DNA of 40,602 nucleotides from Gammaproteobacteria bacterium (GCA_030147855.1 JASBUO010000043.1:1-40602); one strand, 5' to 3'; positions 25,502 through 34,912 are shown, counted from the stretch's first letter. Numbers and translations: made by a program. The notes: generated by a model from the letters alone, not told the origin.

Positions 25502-28267
25502 ATGATAACCATACATGTATTAGGTTTTGGGGAGATTTTTGTACAGCTTTTAAATGCAATTACGGCGTTTATGGGGCAAAGTTTCTTCAATAATTTTTTA
25601 AGGTTAACCGCATTGGTTGGCATTATTATGGCATCCATTGGCTTTATTAAAGAACGCAATCCATTTATTTATGGTAAATGGATCATGAGTTACGTTTTAG
25701 TTCTTCAACTGGTTTTAATGCCAAAAACAGATGTTGCTATTTATGATACTGCTGCTCAAAAGGATGCAGTGGTTTCGCATGTACCAGTTATTTTTGCTGT
25801 GACGGCTAGTTTGATTACCTCTGTCGGTATTGGTCTTGCTGAAAGTTATGATGCACTGTTGTCATTACCCGATGATTTAACCTACACCAAAACAGGGAGC
25901 TTGTTTGCGTCAAAACTGATTCAAGCTTCTCGTGATTTTCGAATTTTAGATCCAAAACTTAAAGCTGAAATGAATGGTTATCTGAGAAATTGTGTGGTTG
26001 GCGATATTCGACTGAATCATAAATATAGTGTTAGTGATTTAAGTACAACACAACATATATGGGATTTAATCAGTAAAAATGCATCGCCTCTGAGAATGAC
26101 CGAAGTAAACGGCATGCCTATTTCTTGTAAAATAGCCGCTCAGCCGCAGGGCACCTACAGCCTTAAAGCTAAACTGGATGCCGAGATTAAAAAAGCGTAT
26201 ACAATTTTTGGTATTCCACTCTTTGGACACACAAGAAGTAATTATGAAAAACTTTTCGAGAGGCATTTAACATCTAGCTTTGATTATTACCAGATGATGA
26301 CAGATACCTCGGCGGATATTTTTCTCCAGTCCATGATGATTAATGCCATAGGGGATGGTATTAAAGATTACCAAGCATTTACGAATAGCACTGCTGGGGT
26401 TATCAATAATCAGTTCACTAAATCGCAAGTTCAGCATCGTTGGAGTTGGGCGATCGCTGGTCAAAAAGCGGCGTGGTTTTTGCCAATACTTCATACGCTT
26501 TTAATTGCGCTATTATTTGGTATTTTCCCCATCATTATCGCTATGTCGACATTACCTAATGGCGTCAATATTTTTAAGGGATACATTCAATTTTTTATTT
26601 CTCTGCAGTTTTGGCCTGTCCTATTCGCAATTTTGAATACAGCCATGACGATGTATGGCAAAGAGCAATCCATGCAGTTTGGTGGGTTAAGTTTGGTGAA
26701 TATCGACAAAATTAATGAATTACATGCCGATTTGTCAGGAGTGGCCGGCTATTTAATGCTGATGATTCCATTTTTAGCGAAAGGCCTGGTGTCTAACTTG
26801 AGTGAAGCCTTTAATAATCTGGCAACTTCTATGACTGGGCACTTACAGGGCTCTGCCATGAGTGTTGCTAATGACGCTGCCAGTGCAAGTTTTAGCTTTG
26901 GGCAGACGAGTTTTTATAATACCTCTGCAAATAATTATTCAGCAAATAAACACGACAATAATTTCACGCATTTGCATGGTATGCGTTCGGAACAATTGTC
27001 GACGGGTGTTATTAAAACGCATACAGCCAGTGGAAATACAGTATTTGATGTCACTGCTGGCATGAGCCGAAACGCTGTTTCTGTTAATAGTGTGGATGGA
27101 TTAACGGGTAGTTTGAATGAAGCATATGAAACTTCTCAGCAAGCAAGTTTTAATGCGCATCAAAGCTTCCAAACGTCCGTTTCAAATTTTGCGCATGAAG
27201 CAATGCAGTTATCTCAGATGATGGGACATGATATGCGATTAGGAGAAGGATTATCTCAAAGTGAAACCAATCAGTATCAGGAAGCGCTTTCAACCATGAG
27301 TCACATTGCATCTGATGTGGCTAAACGAGAAGGTATTAGCACGGATGACGCCATGACAAAATTAACCAGCGCAAGCTTAAATGGCAAACTAAGTACCCCA
27401 GATATGTTAACCAAAACGCTAAAATCTGTGACACGAGGCGCGATAGATATTCAAGGTGATGTGGCAAGCCAAGCAAGTAGAACCTCTACAAATGTAGATA
27501 AAGTTCACACGGGTTCAGATGCTTCTTTAACTGCAAAAGAAGCCCATGATTTTAATGAGTCCTTTAGTCACGTCAAACACTTTGTGCAAAACAAACATTT
27601 TGATGATACACATTCAGAAGCATCGCACTTATCCCATCAAATGGGTGCAGATTTGCGTGAGGCACAGACCTCAAGTCAACAATATGATGCAGCACTTCAA
27701 CGTAGCGAACGGGTCAGCGATGCCATGAGTTATATGAAATCGCATGGCGACCAAATTACTAAAAATATGGATCAAGCGTTTTCTGAGTACGTGGCATCGC
27801 AGGTTGGCTCGCATCAACGTGATACACTCTTTGCACATCCTGAAAATCAGCAATCGTTGCAGACGCTACAAAATTTAGGAGATGCTTTTTTAAAGCGTGA
27901 ACGAGAAAGTATTATTGCGCATGTAACGCATCAACCCGTTGAATCCGTTTATGAACGTAATCTTGAAACGCTGAAATCAAAATCACAACCTATTGAAAAT
28001 AAATATGATGATGAGGCCAGAGGCATTCGGAAAGAAGGTGCTCATCAGGCTATTGGATATTCGGATTCTAAGGTTGAGGCATTTAAAGGGCATTTAGCAT
28101 CACAGTTGTCAGAAAACCAGGAAAAAATTGCTTCTGGCGAACATAAGATTCATGAGACTGTTGATGCGCTGGCTTCAGAAACCTCTACGCGTATAGAAGT
28201 CGGTGAGCGAAATGGTAAGCGGGGTGTGCTTATACATCCTTTTCATCAGAGCCAAGATGAAGAATGA
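25502..28267 (+). CDS. traG: TraG, mating-pair stabilisation membrane protein
   Basis: 921 residues. The first ~460 hold several transmembrane helices and the conserved LTSVGIGLAESYDALL and WSWAIAGQKAAWFLPILH regions. The rest is a polar, helix-rich C-terminal domain (Gln/Ser/His-rich), which in F mediates pair stabilisation and entry exclusion. Length matches F TraG. No traS or traT exclusion genes follow, so exclusion may use another system. Confidence 0.93.
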   Translation: MITIHVLGFGEIFVQLLNAITAFMGQSFFNNFLRLTALVGIIMASIGFIKERNPFIYGKWIMSYVLVLQLVLMPKTDVAIYDTAAQKDAVVSHVPVIFAVTASLITSVGIGLAESYDALLSLPDDLTYTKTGSLFASKLIQASRDFRILDPKLKAEMNGYLRNCVVGDIRLNHKYSVSDLSTTQHIWDLISKNASPLRMTEVNGMPISCKIAAQPQGTYSLKAKLDAEIKKAYTIFGIPLFGHTRSNYEKLFERHLTSSFDYYQMMTDTSADIFLQSMMINAIGDGIKDYQAFTNSTAGVINNQFTKSQVQHRWSWAIAGQKAAWFLPILHTLLIALLFGIFPIIIAMSTLPNGVNIFKGYIQFFISLQFWPVLFAILNTAMTMYGKEQSMQFGGLSLVNIDKINELHADLSGVAGYLMLMIPFLAKGLVSNLSEAFNNLATSMTGHLQGSAMSVANDAASASFSFGQTSFYNTSANNYSANKHDNNFTHLHGMRSEQLSTGVIKTHTASGNTVFDVTAGMSRNAVSVNSVDGLTGSLNEAYETSQQASFNAHQSFQTSVSNFAHEAMQLSQMMGHDMRLGEGLSQSETNQYQEALSTMSHIASDVAKREGISTDDAMTKLTSASLNGKLSTPDMLTKTLKSVTRGAIDIQGDVASQASRTSTNVDKVHTGSDASLTAKEAHDFNESFSHVKHFVQNKHFDDTHSEASHLSHQMGADLREAQTSSQQYDAALQRSERVSDAMSYMKSHGDQITKNMDQAFSEYVASQVGSHQRDTLFAHPENQQSLQTLQNLGDAFLKRERESIIAHVTHQPVESVYERNLETLKSKSQPIENKYDDEARGIRKEGAHQAIGYSDSKVEAFKGHLASQLSENQEKIASGEHKIHETVDALASETSTRIEVGERNGKRGVLIHPFHQSQDEE

Positions 28268-28320
28268 TATCTTCAATAAACTCTGCTATGCTCAAATCAA
28301 GATCTTGAGGGGGAATACGA

Positions 28321-28512
28321 GTGAAAAAGTTCAAAGCATTTTGGAGAAAATATTGGGCTGATACCAAAGTGTTGTATCGACAATATATGGCTGAGGAGCA
28401 GCAAGAAATGGATGATGAGTGCCGTCATTCTGGTGTAAACCCATCTACAGGTTTGCCAATGATTTCAAGCAGCGTTGATTGCATGGGTAATGCTTTTGGA
28501 ACGAGCGATTAA
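28321..28512 (+). CDS. small charged protein between traG and the ORF6N gene
   Basis: 63 residues from a GTG start with GAGGGGGAA just upstream. The N-terminus is basic and aromatic (KFKAFWRKYWADTKVLYRQYMAEEQQEMDDE), followed by a Ser/Gly-rich tail. No family recognised. Good translation signals and the place in the tra operon support it as a real gene; it may be an accessory transfer or regulatory peptide. Confidence 0.5.
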   Translation: MKKFKAFWRKYWADTKVLYRQYMAEEQQEMDDECRHSGVNPSTGLPMISSSVDCMGNAFGTSD

Positions 28513-28560
28513 TCCAGTCGGCGTTAAATAGATGTTTTTTTAAGTATCAAGTATTTAAAT

Positions 28561-29466
28561 ATGAATCAAATTTTAACTGTAAAAAATATAAGAGAAAAAA
28601 TTTACGAAGTGCGCGGATTGCAAGTGATGCTTGATTCAGAACTTGCCGAGGTATATGGGATTGAAACAAGGTCTTTTAATCAAGCTGTAAAAAGAAATGA
28701 AGGAAGATTCCCTGAATCGTTTAGGTTTCAGTTAACAATAGAGGAATATGATTCTCTAAGATCACAAATTGTGACCTTAAAGCCTCTATCCAGAGGCCAA
28801 CATCGGAAATACATGCCTTATGTGTTTACAGAACAAGGCGTTGCGATGCTATCGGCAGTATTAAAGAGTAAAACCGCTATTGAGATAAGTATTCAAATTA
28901 TGCATTCTTTTGTGGAGATGAGAAAATTCTTTGCTATGCATAGTGATTTAGTTACGAAAATTCAGCATATTGAGCAAAAGCAAATTTTGCATGAAGCTAA
29001 GACACAAGAGAAATTTGAAGCCATATTTTCTGCTTTAGAAGACAAGCCTATAGTTGCAAACCAAGGTATATTTTTTGATGGCCAGGTTTTTGATGCATAT
29101 CTTTTTATCTCTAAATTGGTTAGATCAGCCAAAAAATCAATTATTCTTATTGATAATTATGTTGATGAAACGGTACTTGAATTATTCACAAAAGCTAGCA
29201 AAGTCAAAATTTGCATTTTGTCTAAAAATGCAACAAAAAATTTAGAGTTAGATATAAAAAAGTACAATGAGCAACATCAAGAGATTCAGTTGTTTCAATT
29301 TGGATTATCTCATGATCGATTTTTAATTATTGATCAAAGCGAAATATACCATATTGGTGCATCTCTTAAAGATTTAGGCAAAAAATGGTTCGCATTTTCT
29401 AAGCTTGATCAAGCAAGTTTTGCTCTAATGAATCAAGTAGAAAAGATTGTAAATACAAGTAGTTAG
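28561..29466 (+). CDS. ORF6N-domain DNA-binding protein with PLD-like C-terminus
   Basis: 301 residues. Residues about 5-115 are an ORF6N domain (KilA-N/Bro-like): LDSELAEVYGIETRSFNQAVKRN, FPESFRFQLT, MPYVFTEQGVAMLSAVLKS. A coiled linker follows, then a region like the phospholipase D fold with HDRFLIID (251-258) and G-x-S, which lacks the usual HKD lysine and is probably non-catalytic. It sits between traG and traD, where F-type operons usually have no such gene. A perfect palindrome starts one base after the stop, with a near copy inside the gene. The ORF6N domain probably binds DNA; whether it regulates traD/traI or defends the element is unknown. Confidence 0.85.
   Translation: MNQILTVKNIREKIYEVRGLQVMLDSELAEVYGIETRSFNQAVKRNEGRFPESFRFQLTIEEYDSLRSQIVTLKPLSRGQHRKYMPYVFTEQGVAMLSAVLKSKTAIEISIQIMHSFVEMRKFFAMHSDLVTKIQHIEQKQILHEAKTQEKFEAIFSALEDKPIVANQGIFFDGQVFDAYLFISKLVRSAKKSIILIDNYVDETVLELFTKASKVKICILSKNATKNLELDIKKYNEQHQEIQLFQFGLSHDRFLIIDQSEIYHIGASLKDLGKKWFAFSKLDQASFALMNQVEKIVNTSS
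28754..28782. repeat. intragenic copy of the ORF6N palindrome
   Basis: 29 bases within codons 65-74 (SLRSQIVTLK) of the ORF6N gene. They match the palindrome at 29467-29495 at 27 of 29 positions: the third base is C instead of T and one T is C in the second arm. The core GATCACAAATTGTGA is identical in both. Confidence 0.85.
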
Positions 29467-29495
29467 CTTTAAGATCACAAATTGTGATCTTAAAG
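29467..29495. repeat. perfect 29-bp palindrome directly after the ORF6N stop
   Basis: CTTTAAGATCACAA-A-TTGTGATCTTAAAG: two perfect 14-base arms around a single A, starting one base after the stop codon at 29464-29466. No T-run follows and GC is low, so a terminator is unlikely. It may be an operator for the ORF6N protein or a cassette boundary. Confidence 0.85.
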
Positions 29496-29551
29496 AAACA
29501 GAACCACAGATGGAAGATGTGGTTAGGAAAGTCCATTTTTAAGGAAGAATC

Positions 29552-31378
29552 ATGGCCAAACGGTCCAATCCCAGATATTTTACACGCGGTGGGCAAATTG
29601 CCTTTCATAATCTGCGGATGTTTTTTCAAATTAATAAAGCCCTCTTTAGTGTCCACTGTGTTTTTTGGGTGGTGTTTTTTATTGGGGCTGTTTATTGCTT
29701 TATTCCATTAGAGTTATTGCAACAAACAGTTGCCTATCATGCCGCACAAATTTTTAAAGCACTGAGAAAAGAGCATGTCTTCATCCTTTCATTTTCGGGT
29801 GAATCTTATAAGCAATCAGTCACGATGCTTACGACTTATCCTTATTACACAAATGTTGCATCTGACTGTATTAACAAGTTGATTCAATGCATCTGGTTCT
29901 CATTTTCTGGCTCATTGTCACTGGCTATTTTGCTTGCCATTTATTTTATTAAGAAGGGTAGATTTCAATCAAAAAGTCAGTTAATACGCGGCACACAATG
30001 TGTTGATGAAAAATTAGTTAAACAACAAATCATCGCTAATAGAAAAGCATCAGATATCAAAATAGATGGTTTTCCCTTGGTTAAGGACAGTGAGTTTCAG
30101 CACATGCTGGTGCATGGCACGGTAGGAACGGGTAAAAGCCAATTGATTATGAAAATACTCGACTGCCTTCGTAAACGAGGTGACAGGGTTATTGTATATG
30201 ATAAAGGTTGTGCGTTTATGCCGCTTTATTATCAAGAGAAGCAAGATAAAGTACTCAACCCTTTTGATATGCGGTGCGCCAATTGGGATTTGTGGCGAGA
30301 AGCACCTCGAGATTCTGATTTGGAAAATATGGCTGAAAGTCTGATTCCCATGCAAGGTGAGAATGATCCCTTCTGGGTCAATGCGGCACGAACCGTTTTT
30401 GTATGTGCGGCATCAAGGATGCGACAAGATAAAAATCGCTCTTTAGAAAAGCTATTGCGTTTGTTACTGACCAGTGAATTTTCACAACTTGAAGCATATC
30501 TTGAAGATACACCTGCAGCAACGTTAGTTAGCCAAAAAATTGAGAAGACTGCCATTTCTATTCGATCTGTAATAACAACATATATCAAATCTTTGCAGTC
30601 TTTAGTGCATGAGAATACTGATTCACCATTTTCAGTGCGTGATTATTTGTTAAATGATGAGGAAAAAGGCTGGTTATTTATTTCTTCCAATGGAGAACAC
30701 CAAAAGGCATTAAAACCATTGATGTCTATGTGGCTTGCGATGGCTTCTCTTACAATGCTGAGCTTGGACGCTTATAAAAAACGGCGGGTTTGGTTTATTT
30801 GTGATGAACTTCCAAGTTTACATCGATTGCCATTATTAGGTGAGACGATTGCAGAAGTGCGCAAGTTTGGCGGTTGTTTTTTATTGGGGATGCAGAGTTT
30901 TGCCCAGCTTGAAAAAGTGTATGGGAGGAGTGGGGCACAGGAAATTTTTGACTTGCTCAATACACGATTTTTCTTCCGAAGCTCAAGCAGTGACATGGCC
31001 CGCATTGTTTCACGTGAGCTTGGAGAAGAAGACTTGGATGAATCACGTGAAAACTATTCATACGGCGCAAATAGTGTGAGAGATGGTATATCGCTTGGTA
31101 ATCAACGTGTGGTAAGGCCCATTGTTTCTTACCCTGAAATTCTAGACTTACCTAACCTTGCTTGTTTTTTACGTTTACCCAGTGGTTATCCGGTGACCCA
31201 ATTAAAACTTAAGTATCACAGTAGACCAATGCTCTCAGAGGGATTGATATTAAGGCCATGGCAAGAGGCAGTCATTACTCCGCAAGAAGACAGTAACCTC
31301 ATGCAGCCAATAGAACCTTATGATGTTGTATTAAACGGCCCATCTCCTAAAGAGCGGGTGCATGAATATTTGGATTAG
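29552..31378 (+). CDS. traD: TraD, coupling protein
   Basis: 608 residues from ATG 29552, which follows AAGGAAG. Two N-terminal transmembrane segments (about 35-53 and 120-140) are followed by an AAA-type ATPase: Walker A GTVGTGKS (189-196) and Walker B VWFICDELPSL. The conserved GGCFLLGMQSFAQL and LNTRFFFRSSS blocks are typical of TraD/TrwB. It brings the relaxase-DNA complex to the channel. Shorter than F TraD, which has a Gln/Pro-rich tail. Confidence 0.93.
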   Translation: MAKRSNPRYFTRGGQIAFHNLRMFFQINKALFSVHCVFWVVFFIGAVYCFIPLELLQQTVAYHAAQIFKALRKEHVFILSFSGESYKQSVTMLTTYPYYTNVASDCINKLIQCIWFSFSGSLSLAILLAIYFIKKGRFQSKSQLIRGTQCVDEKLVKQQIIANRKASDIKIDGFPLVKDSEFQHMLVHGTVGTGKSQLIMKILDCLRKRGDRVIVYDKGCAFMPLYYQEKQDKVLNPFDMRCANWDLWREAPRDSDLENMAESLIPMQGENDPFWVNAARTVFVCAASRMRQDKNRSLEKLLRLLLTSEFSQLEAYLEDTPAATLVSQKIEKTAISIRSVITTYIKSLQSLVHENTDSPFSVRDYLLNDEEKGWLFISSNGEHQKALKPLMSMWLAMASLTMLSLDAYKKRRVWFICDELPSLHRLPLLGETIAEVRKFGGCFLLGMQSFAQLEKVYGRSGAQEIFDLLNTRFFFRSSSSDMARIVSRELGEEDLDESRENYSYGANSVRDGISLGNQRVVRPIVSYPEILDLPNLACFLRLPSGYPVTQLKLKYHSRPMLSEGLILRPWQEAVITPQEDSNLMQPIEPYDVVLNGPSPKERVHEYLD

Positions 31379-31382
31379 CAAT

Positions 31383-34331
31383 ATGTTGAGTACAAAACCA
31401 TTAAAATCAGCAAAAGGCGCTCATAGCTATTATGCAAAGACAATTGAATATTACGTATCTGATTCAACTGCTACCCAATGGCTGGGTCATGGAAAATCCT
31501 ATTTAAAGCTCAATGGGGCAGTCGATTTGAAGTTATTTTTAAGTTTATTGGAAGGACGTTTGCCAAATGGACAAGTATTGCAAAGTCCTGACGGTAAACA
31601 TCGTCCTGGCTTTGATATGACATTTTCAGCGCCAAAAAGTGTGTCAATATTAGCAGGCCTTGGTGTAGCCGACGAATTGATTCAATTTCATGATAAGGCT
31701 GCACAATACGCCGTTTCAAAAATAGAAGCTGAATTCGCGCAAACGCGTGTTTGCATCAATGGTGAAATTAAATATCAAAAGACAGATAATTTGCTCATCG
31801 CGGCATTTAGACAGCCAAGTTCAAGAGCGAATGATCCCGCGCTTCATACACATTGTGTGACCCTGAATCTAACCTTTTGGGATGGTAAAGCGCGCTCGCT
31901 TGCAAGTGACAAGTCACGCGTTGAAGGTGTACTTGAACAAATTCAAAATCATCAGCGTTACGGGGGGCTCTTATATCGACAGCATCTGGCGAACAGCCTT
32001 AAGGAGGCAGGGTTTCAATTACGCCTAACAGGAAATGGCTTATTTGAAATCGATGGTGTACCAGAACATGTTTTGAAAGAATTTTCTAGAAGAAGAGAAG
32101 ACATTGAGCGTCTTATGGAGGAAAGAGGATGGCAGGGCGCTAAAAGTGCATCGCTTGCAACTGAAATCACACGTAGTGGCAAGGAAGAGCATCATATGCA
32201 TACGCTTGTGCGTGATTGGGAAGCGCGCGCTAAAGTTCATGGCTTTGATGCAAAACAGTTTATGGTAACGCGTGGGGAGCCTATTGCCTCAGAGCGTTGG
32301 TTTGACATTATTAAAGATAAACTGGACAGTTTTACTGAAAAATTGAGACCTAAAGAGGTGATGTCTGAAGCTTTGGCAGCAAGTGCTTGTGTGAATGTGG
32401 GCATTGAAACATTAAGCCAGCGTACCTCTGTATTTACAGAGCGTGCATTGTTTACAGAAAGCTTAAAGCACAGTTTAGTACATGAACGTTCTATTTCTCA
32501 GGAGGTGATTCTAGCGGCAATTTCGGATGAAAAGACAAAACAAAATCTTTATGCTGCAGCGTGTGTGCTGACCAAAGAAAATTATTTAACAACGCCTTGG
32601 TTATTAACCTTAGAAGCCGAAACAATTGCACGTATTGATGGGAATAAAGGTGCAGTCAAAGCAATAGCGACTTCCCAAGAAGTGGAGGAGTTTCAAAAGA
32701 AGCGCAAGCCTAAACAAACCTATGCGATGACTGCTTCACAGACAGAATCTATGTTAGCATTTATGACAACAAAAGATAGATATTTGGCGATACAGGGTTA
32801 TGCAGGTGTTGCTAAAACAACCATGTTAGCAGAGGCGCGTCTTTTGATAGGGGAGAAAGGTTATCGATTAAGAGGTATTGCTGTTGCAAGTTCCGCAGTT
32901 AATGAATTACAAACTAAAGCGGGTATTCAATCAGATGTTTTTCCCACGGTTTATGAAGAAATTAAAAGCGCGCCTAAACGTAGTTTAAGTAAAACCATTT
33001 TTATTGTGGATGAAGCATCGATGCTGTCTTCACCACAAGGCCATGCATTATTAAAGCATATTGAACGCACAGATGCGAGGATGGTTCTTGTCGGTGATAG
33101 GGCGCAATTACCAAGCGTAAATAATGGACGAATCTTTGGATTAATTCAGGACTATGGCATCGAAACCACGGTGATGAACGACATTGTTCGACAAAAAAAT
33201 GACACCTTGAAAGAGGTAGTGATACATACCACGCGAGGTGAGCTGCAAAAAGCTTTTGAAAAACTTGATGTTGTAGAGTTGTCGACACAGGAAATGCGTA
33301 GATCATGGATTTCAGATCAATGGCTTTCTATGAGTCAAGAACGCCGAGAAGCCACCTTACTGTTTGCGCCTACACATCGTGATCGAGAAGCCATTACGCA
33401 TTTAATTCGTCAAGGACTAAAAGATGAAGGTGCCTTGAAAGGAGGTGTCTCAAAAACTGTACTCAAATCAAAATCGATGGAGCCTATTCAGCAGCGTTTT
33501 GTTGCCTATTATCAAAAAGGTGATGTTGTACGGTTTAATCAAGATTTTATACGGCACAGGATAGAGAAAAATCAGTATTATCATGTGGGAAGCATATCAG
33601 CTAAACATCGTCGTAATAACGTATTACCGCTTATTGATGACTATGGAAAAACGTACAATTTTTCACTGAAAACTTTACCTCATTATAAAACGCATACAGC
33701 GGCGTTTGAACGGCCGATGGAAATTTATCAGTCTGCATCCATAGAGTTGAGTCAAGGCGATCATTTGATGTGGACACGAAATTTTAAAGCGGAAGGGATT
33801 CGTAATGGTGAATTAATAAAATTGGAAGCCATACAGAATGACAGGGTGATTGTAAGAACGAAAGATGGTCAGTCAAAGGTGTTTCATAAAGATCATCCTG
33901 CGCTTAAGCACTTGGATTACAGCTATGTACTGACCAATTATAAAGTTCAAGGTAAAGACGCGCCATATGGTATAGGGCTTATGGAGTCTTATCATCAATT
34001 TGGGGCGACCATGAAAAACTTTTACGTTCAAATTTCTCGTGCAATTCATGGCATGACACTAGTCACAGATCATCGAGATGATTTACGGGCAGCCATTCAT
34101 CGCAATATAGATGAAAAAAAGGCGGCCTTAGATATGATTTCAAGTCATAAACTAAAAGCCCATGAATTACGCTTCAAAGAAAAAGGTGCGCTTTCTATTC
34201 AATCCGTTATTGATAAACAAAAAACATTTGAAGAGGCGAAGCGTGGTAATCGCCATCAGCCTGAAGCAAAGCAATTAGAGTTTCAAAAAGCGCATGAAGC
34301 GCGAGTTCTGTTTAAAGAGTTAGAGCATTAA
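31383..34331 (+). CDS. traI: TraI, MobF relaxase/helicase
   Basis: About 982 residues. ATG 31383 is chosen because it gives MLSTKPLKSAKG and places tyrosines at 16, 17, 23 and 24, the same spacing as the catalytic tyrosines of F TraI. RHRPGFDMTFSAPKSVS and the metal-binding LHTH (His155, His157) complete the relaxase. The helicase half has Walker B IFIVDEASML, but Walker A reads GYAGVAKT (472-479), with Ala in place of the last Gly. It nicks oriT and unwinds the transferred strand. Length is close to R388 TrwC; the second helicase-like domain of F TraI is absent. oriT was not located in the window. Confidence 0.93.
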   Translation: MLSTKPLKSAKGAHSYYAKTIEYYVSDSTATQWLGHGKSYLKLNGAVDLKLFLSLLEGRLPNGQVLQSPDGKHRPGFDMTFSAPKSVSILAGLGVADELIQFHDKAAQYAVSKIEAEFAQTRVCINGEIKYQKTDNLLIAAFRQPSSRANDPALHTHCVTLNLTFWDGKARSLASDKSRVEGVLEQIQNHQRYGGLLYRQHLANSLKEAGFQLRLTGNGLFEIDGVPEHVLKEFSRRREDIERLMEERGWQGAKSASLATEITRSGKEEHHMHTLVRDWEARAKVHGFDAKQFMVTRGEPIASERWFDIIKDKLDSFTEKLRPKEVMSEALAASACVNVGIETLSQRTSVFTERALFTESLKHSLVHERSISQEVILAAISDEKTKQNLYAAACVLTKENYLTTPWLLTLEAETIARIDGNKGAVKAIATSQEVEEFQKKRKPKQTYAMTASQTESMLAFMTTKDRYLAIQGYAGVAKTTMLAEARLLIGEKGYRLRGIAVASSAVNELQTKAGIQSDVFPTVYEEIKSAPKRSLSKTIFIVDEASMLSSPQGHALLKHIERTDARMVLVGDRAQLPSVNNGRIFGLIQDYGIETTVMNDIVRQKNDTLKEVVIHTTRGELQKAFEKLDVVELSTQEMRRSWISDQWLSMSQERREATLLFAPTHRDREAITHLIRQGLKDEGALKGGVSKTVLKSKSMEPIQQRFVAYYQKGDVVRFNQDFIRHRIEKNQYYHVGSISAKHRRNNVLPLIDDYGKTYNFSLKTLPHYKTHTAAFERPMEIYQSASIELSQGDHLMWTRNFKAEGIRNGELIKLEAIQNDRVIVRTKDGQSKVFHKDHPALKHLDYSYVLTNYKVQGKDAPYGIGLMESYHQFGATMKNFYVQISRAIHGMTLVTDHRDDLRAAIHRNIDEKKAALDMISSHKLKAHELRFKEKGALSIQSVIDKQKTFEEAKRGNRHQPEAKQLEFQKAHEARVLFKELEH

Positions 34332-34343
34332 GGAGGGGTAGGT

Positions 34344-34670
34344 ATGCCAAGATTATCTGTTACATTATCTGATTCGATGTACAGTTGTTTATCATCATTA
34401 GCCATTCAAAATGAAGAGTCAATGTCTAATGTCATCAATCAATTGATACATTTAGGTATGCAAAATATAGAAGATAAGCGTAGAGCGGTAAATCGCCCAG
34501 TTGAAAAACATTGTCATCAATTGATTATTCAAATGAATGCGTTGGTTAAAAACTTATCCGCTGAAATATTAAAGTTTGATCAAAATGATTTTGAAAAATT
34601 GCGGGAAGCCACAGTAATCAAATATAATGAACTAGAAACACATACAGAGAGCGAGCCATTAACACGTTGA
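34344..34670 (+). CDS. ribbon-helix-helix-like small protein
   Basis: 108 residues with a GGAGGGG ribosome-binding site, 12 bases after traI. The N-terminus (RLSVTLSDSMYSCLSSLAIQNEESMSNVINQLIHLGM) follows the strand-helix-helix pattern of MetJ/Arc-type proteins; the rest is a charged helix. It may be an accessory DNA-binding protein for relaxosome or operon control. The C-terminus overlaps the start of the broken acetyltransferase frame. Confidence 0.65.
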   Translation: MPRLSVTLSDSMYSCLSSLAIQNEESMSNVINQLIHLGMQNIEDKRRAVNRPVEKHCHQLIIQMNALVKNLSAEILKFDQNDFEKLREATVIKYNELETHTESEPLTR

Positions 34671-34751
34671 AAGTTACTGATTATCCTATTGAGTTTAGAC
34701 TGCTGGATTTTTCTGATGTACCACTGATGCACCGATGGTCTCAGCACATTG
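34667..34751 (+). pseudogene. N-terminal stub of a GNAT acetyltransferase cut by the intron
   Basis: From TTG 34667 the frame reads YPIEFRLLDFSDVPLMHRWSQH, which matches the N-terminal strand-helix of GNAT enzymes (F-R-x-L/M...D-x-P-L-x-H-x-W). It is cut at 34751 by the 3' edge of the outer intron. The missing part was not recognised beyond the intron and MITE, so the gene is truncated rather than merely interrupted. Substrate unknown. Confidence 0.5.
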
Positions 34752-34791
34752 GTAGGTAACAGGATCACATTACTGCGACCCCGTCCCATAA

Positions 34792-34805
34792 GAACGGAGC
34801 GTGCG
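34792..34805 (-). ncRNA. 3' half of the outer intron domain V
   Basis: Reads CGCACGCTCCGTTC on the minus strand. Joined to the segment at 37260-37279 it completes a canonical 34-nt domain V in which GAGCGGAG pairs with CUCCGUUC. A domain VI-like hairpin (34752-34791) follows, with stem GGGGUCGCA/UGUGAUCCU and loop GUAA. Confidence 0.85.
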
Positions 34806-34901
34806 GTAGAGTAGGCTGCCAGCGAGTTACATCGGTAACGATGTACTTTTCCATCAGCCCCTCTCCGAACTGCTCGTGACTCTTTCGATGTCAAGCAGCT
34901 C
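34806..34901 (-). ncRNA. domains V and VI of the inner intron
   Basis: Domain V is 34867-34901: GAGCUGCUU pairs with GAGCAGUUC, and the upper stem is capped by GAAA; it is one base longer than the usual 34. Domain VI follows after a few bases, with AGAG-GGGCUG pairing to CAGCCU-A-CUCU. The unpaired A (branch point) is followed by CUCUAC and the 3' end. Confidence 0.85.
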
Positions 34902-34912
34902 TCCAGTAATTG

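Noticed and set aside
29467-29495. Terminator after the ORF6N gene
   Set aside because: The stem is long but AT-rich, followed by AAAC rather than T residues, and the near copy lies inside a coding region.
31362-31382. Upstream ATG of traI
   Set aside because: It lies within traD and would shift the catalytic tyrosines by seven; 31383 gives the same tyrosine numbering as F TraI.
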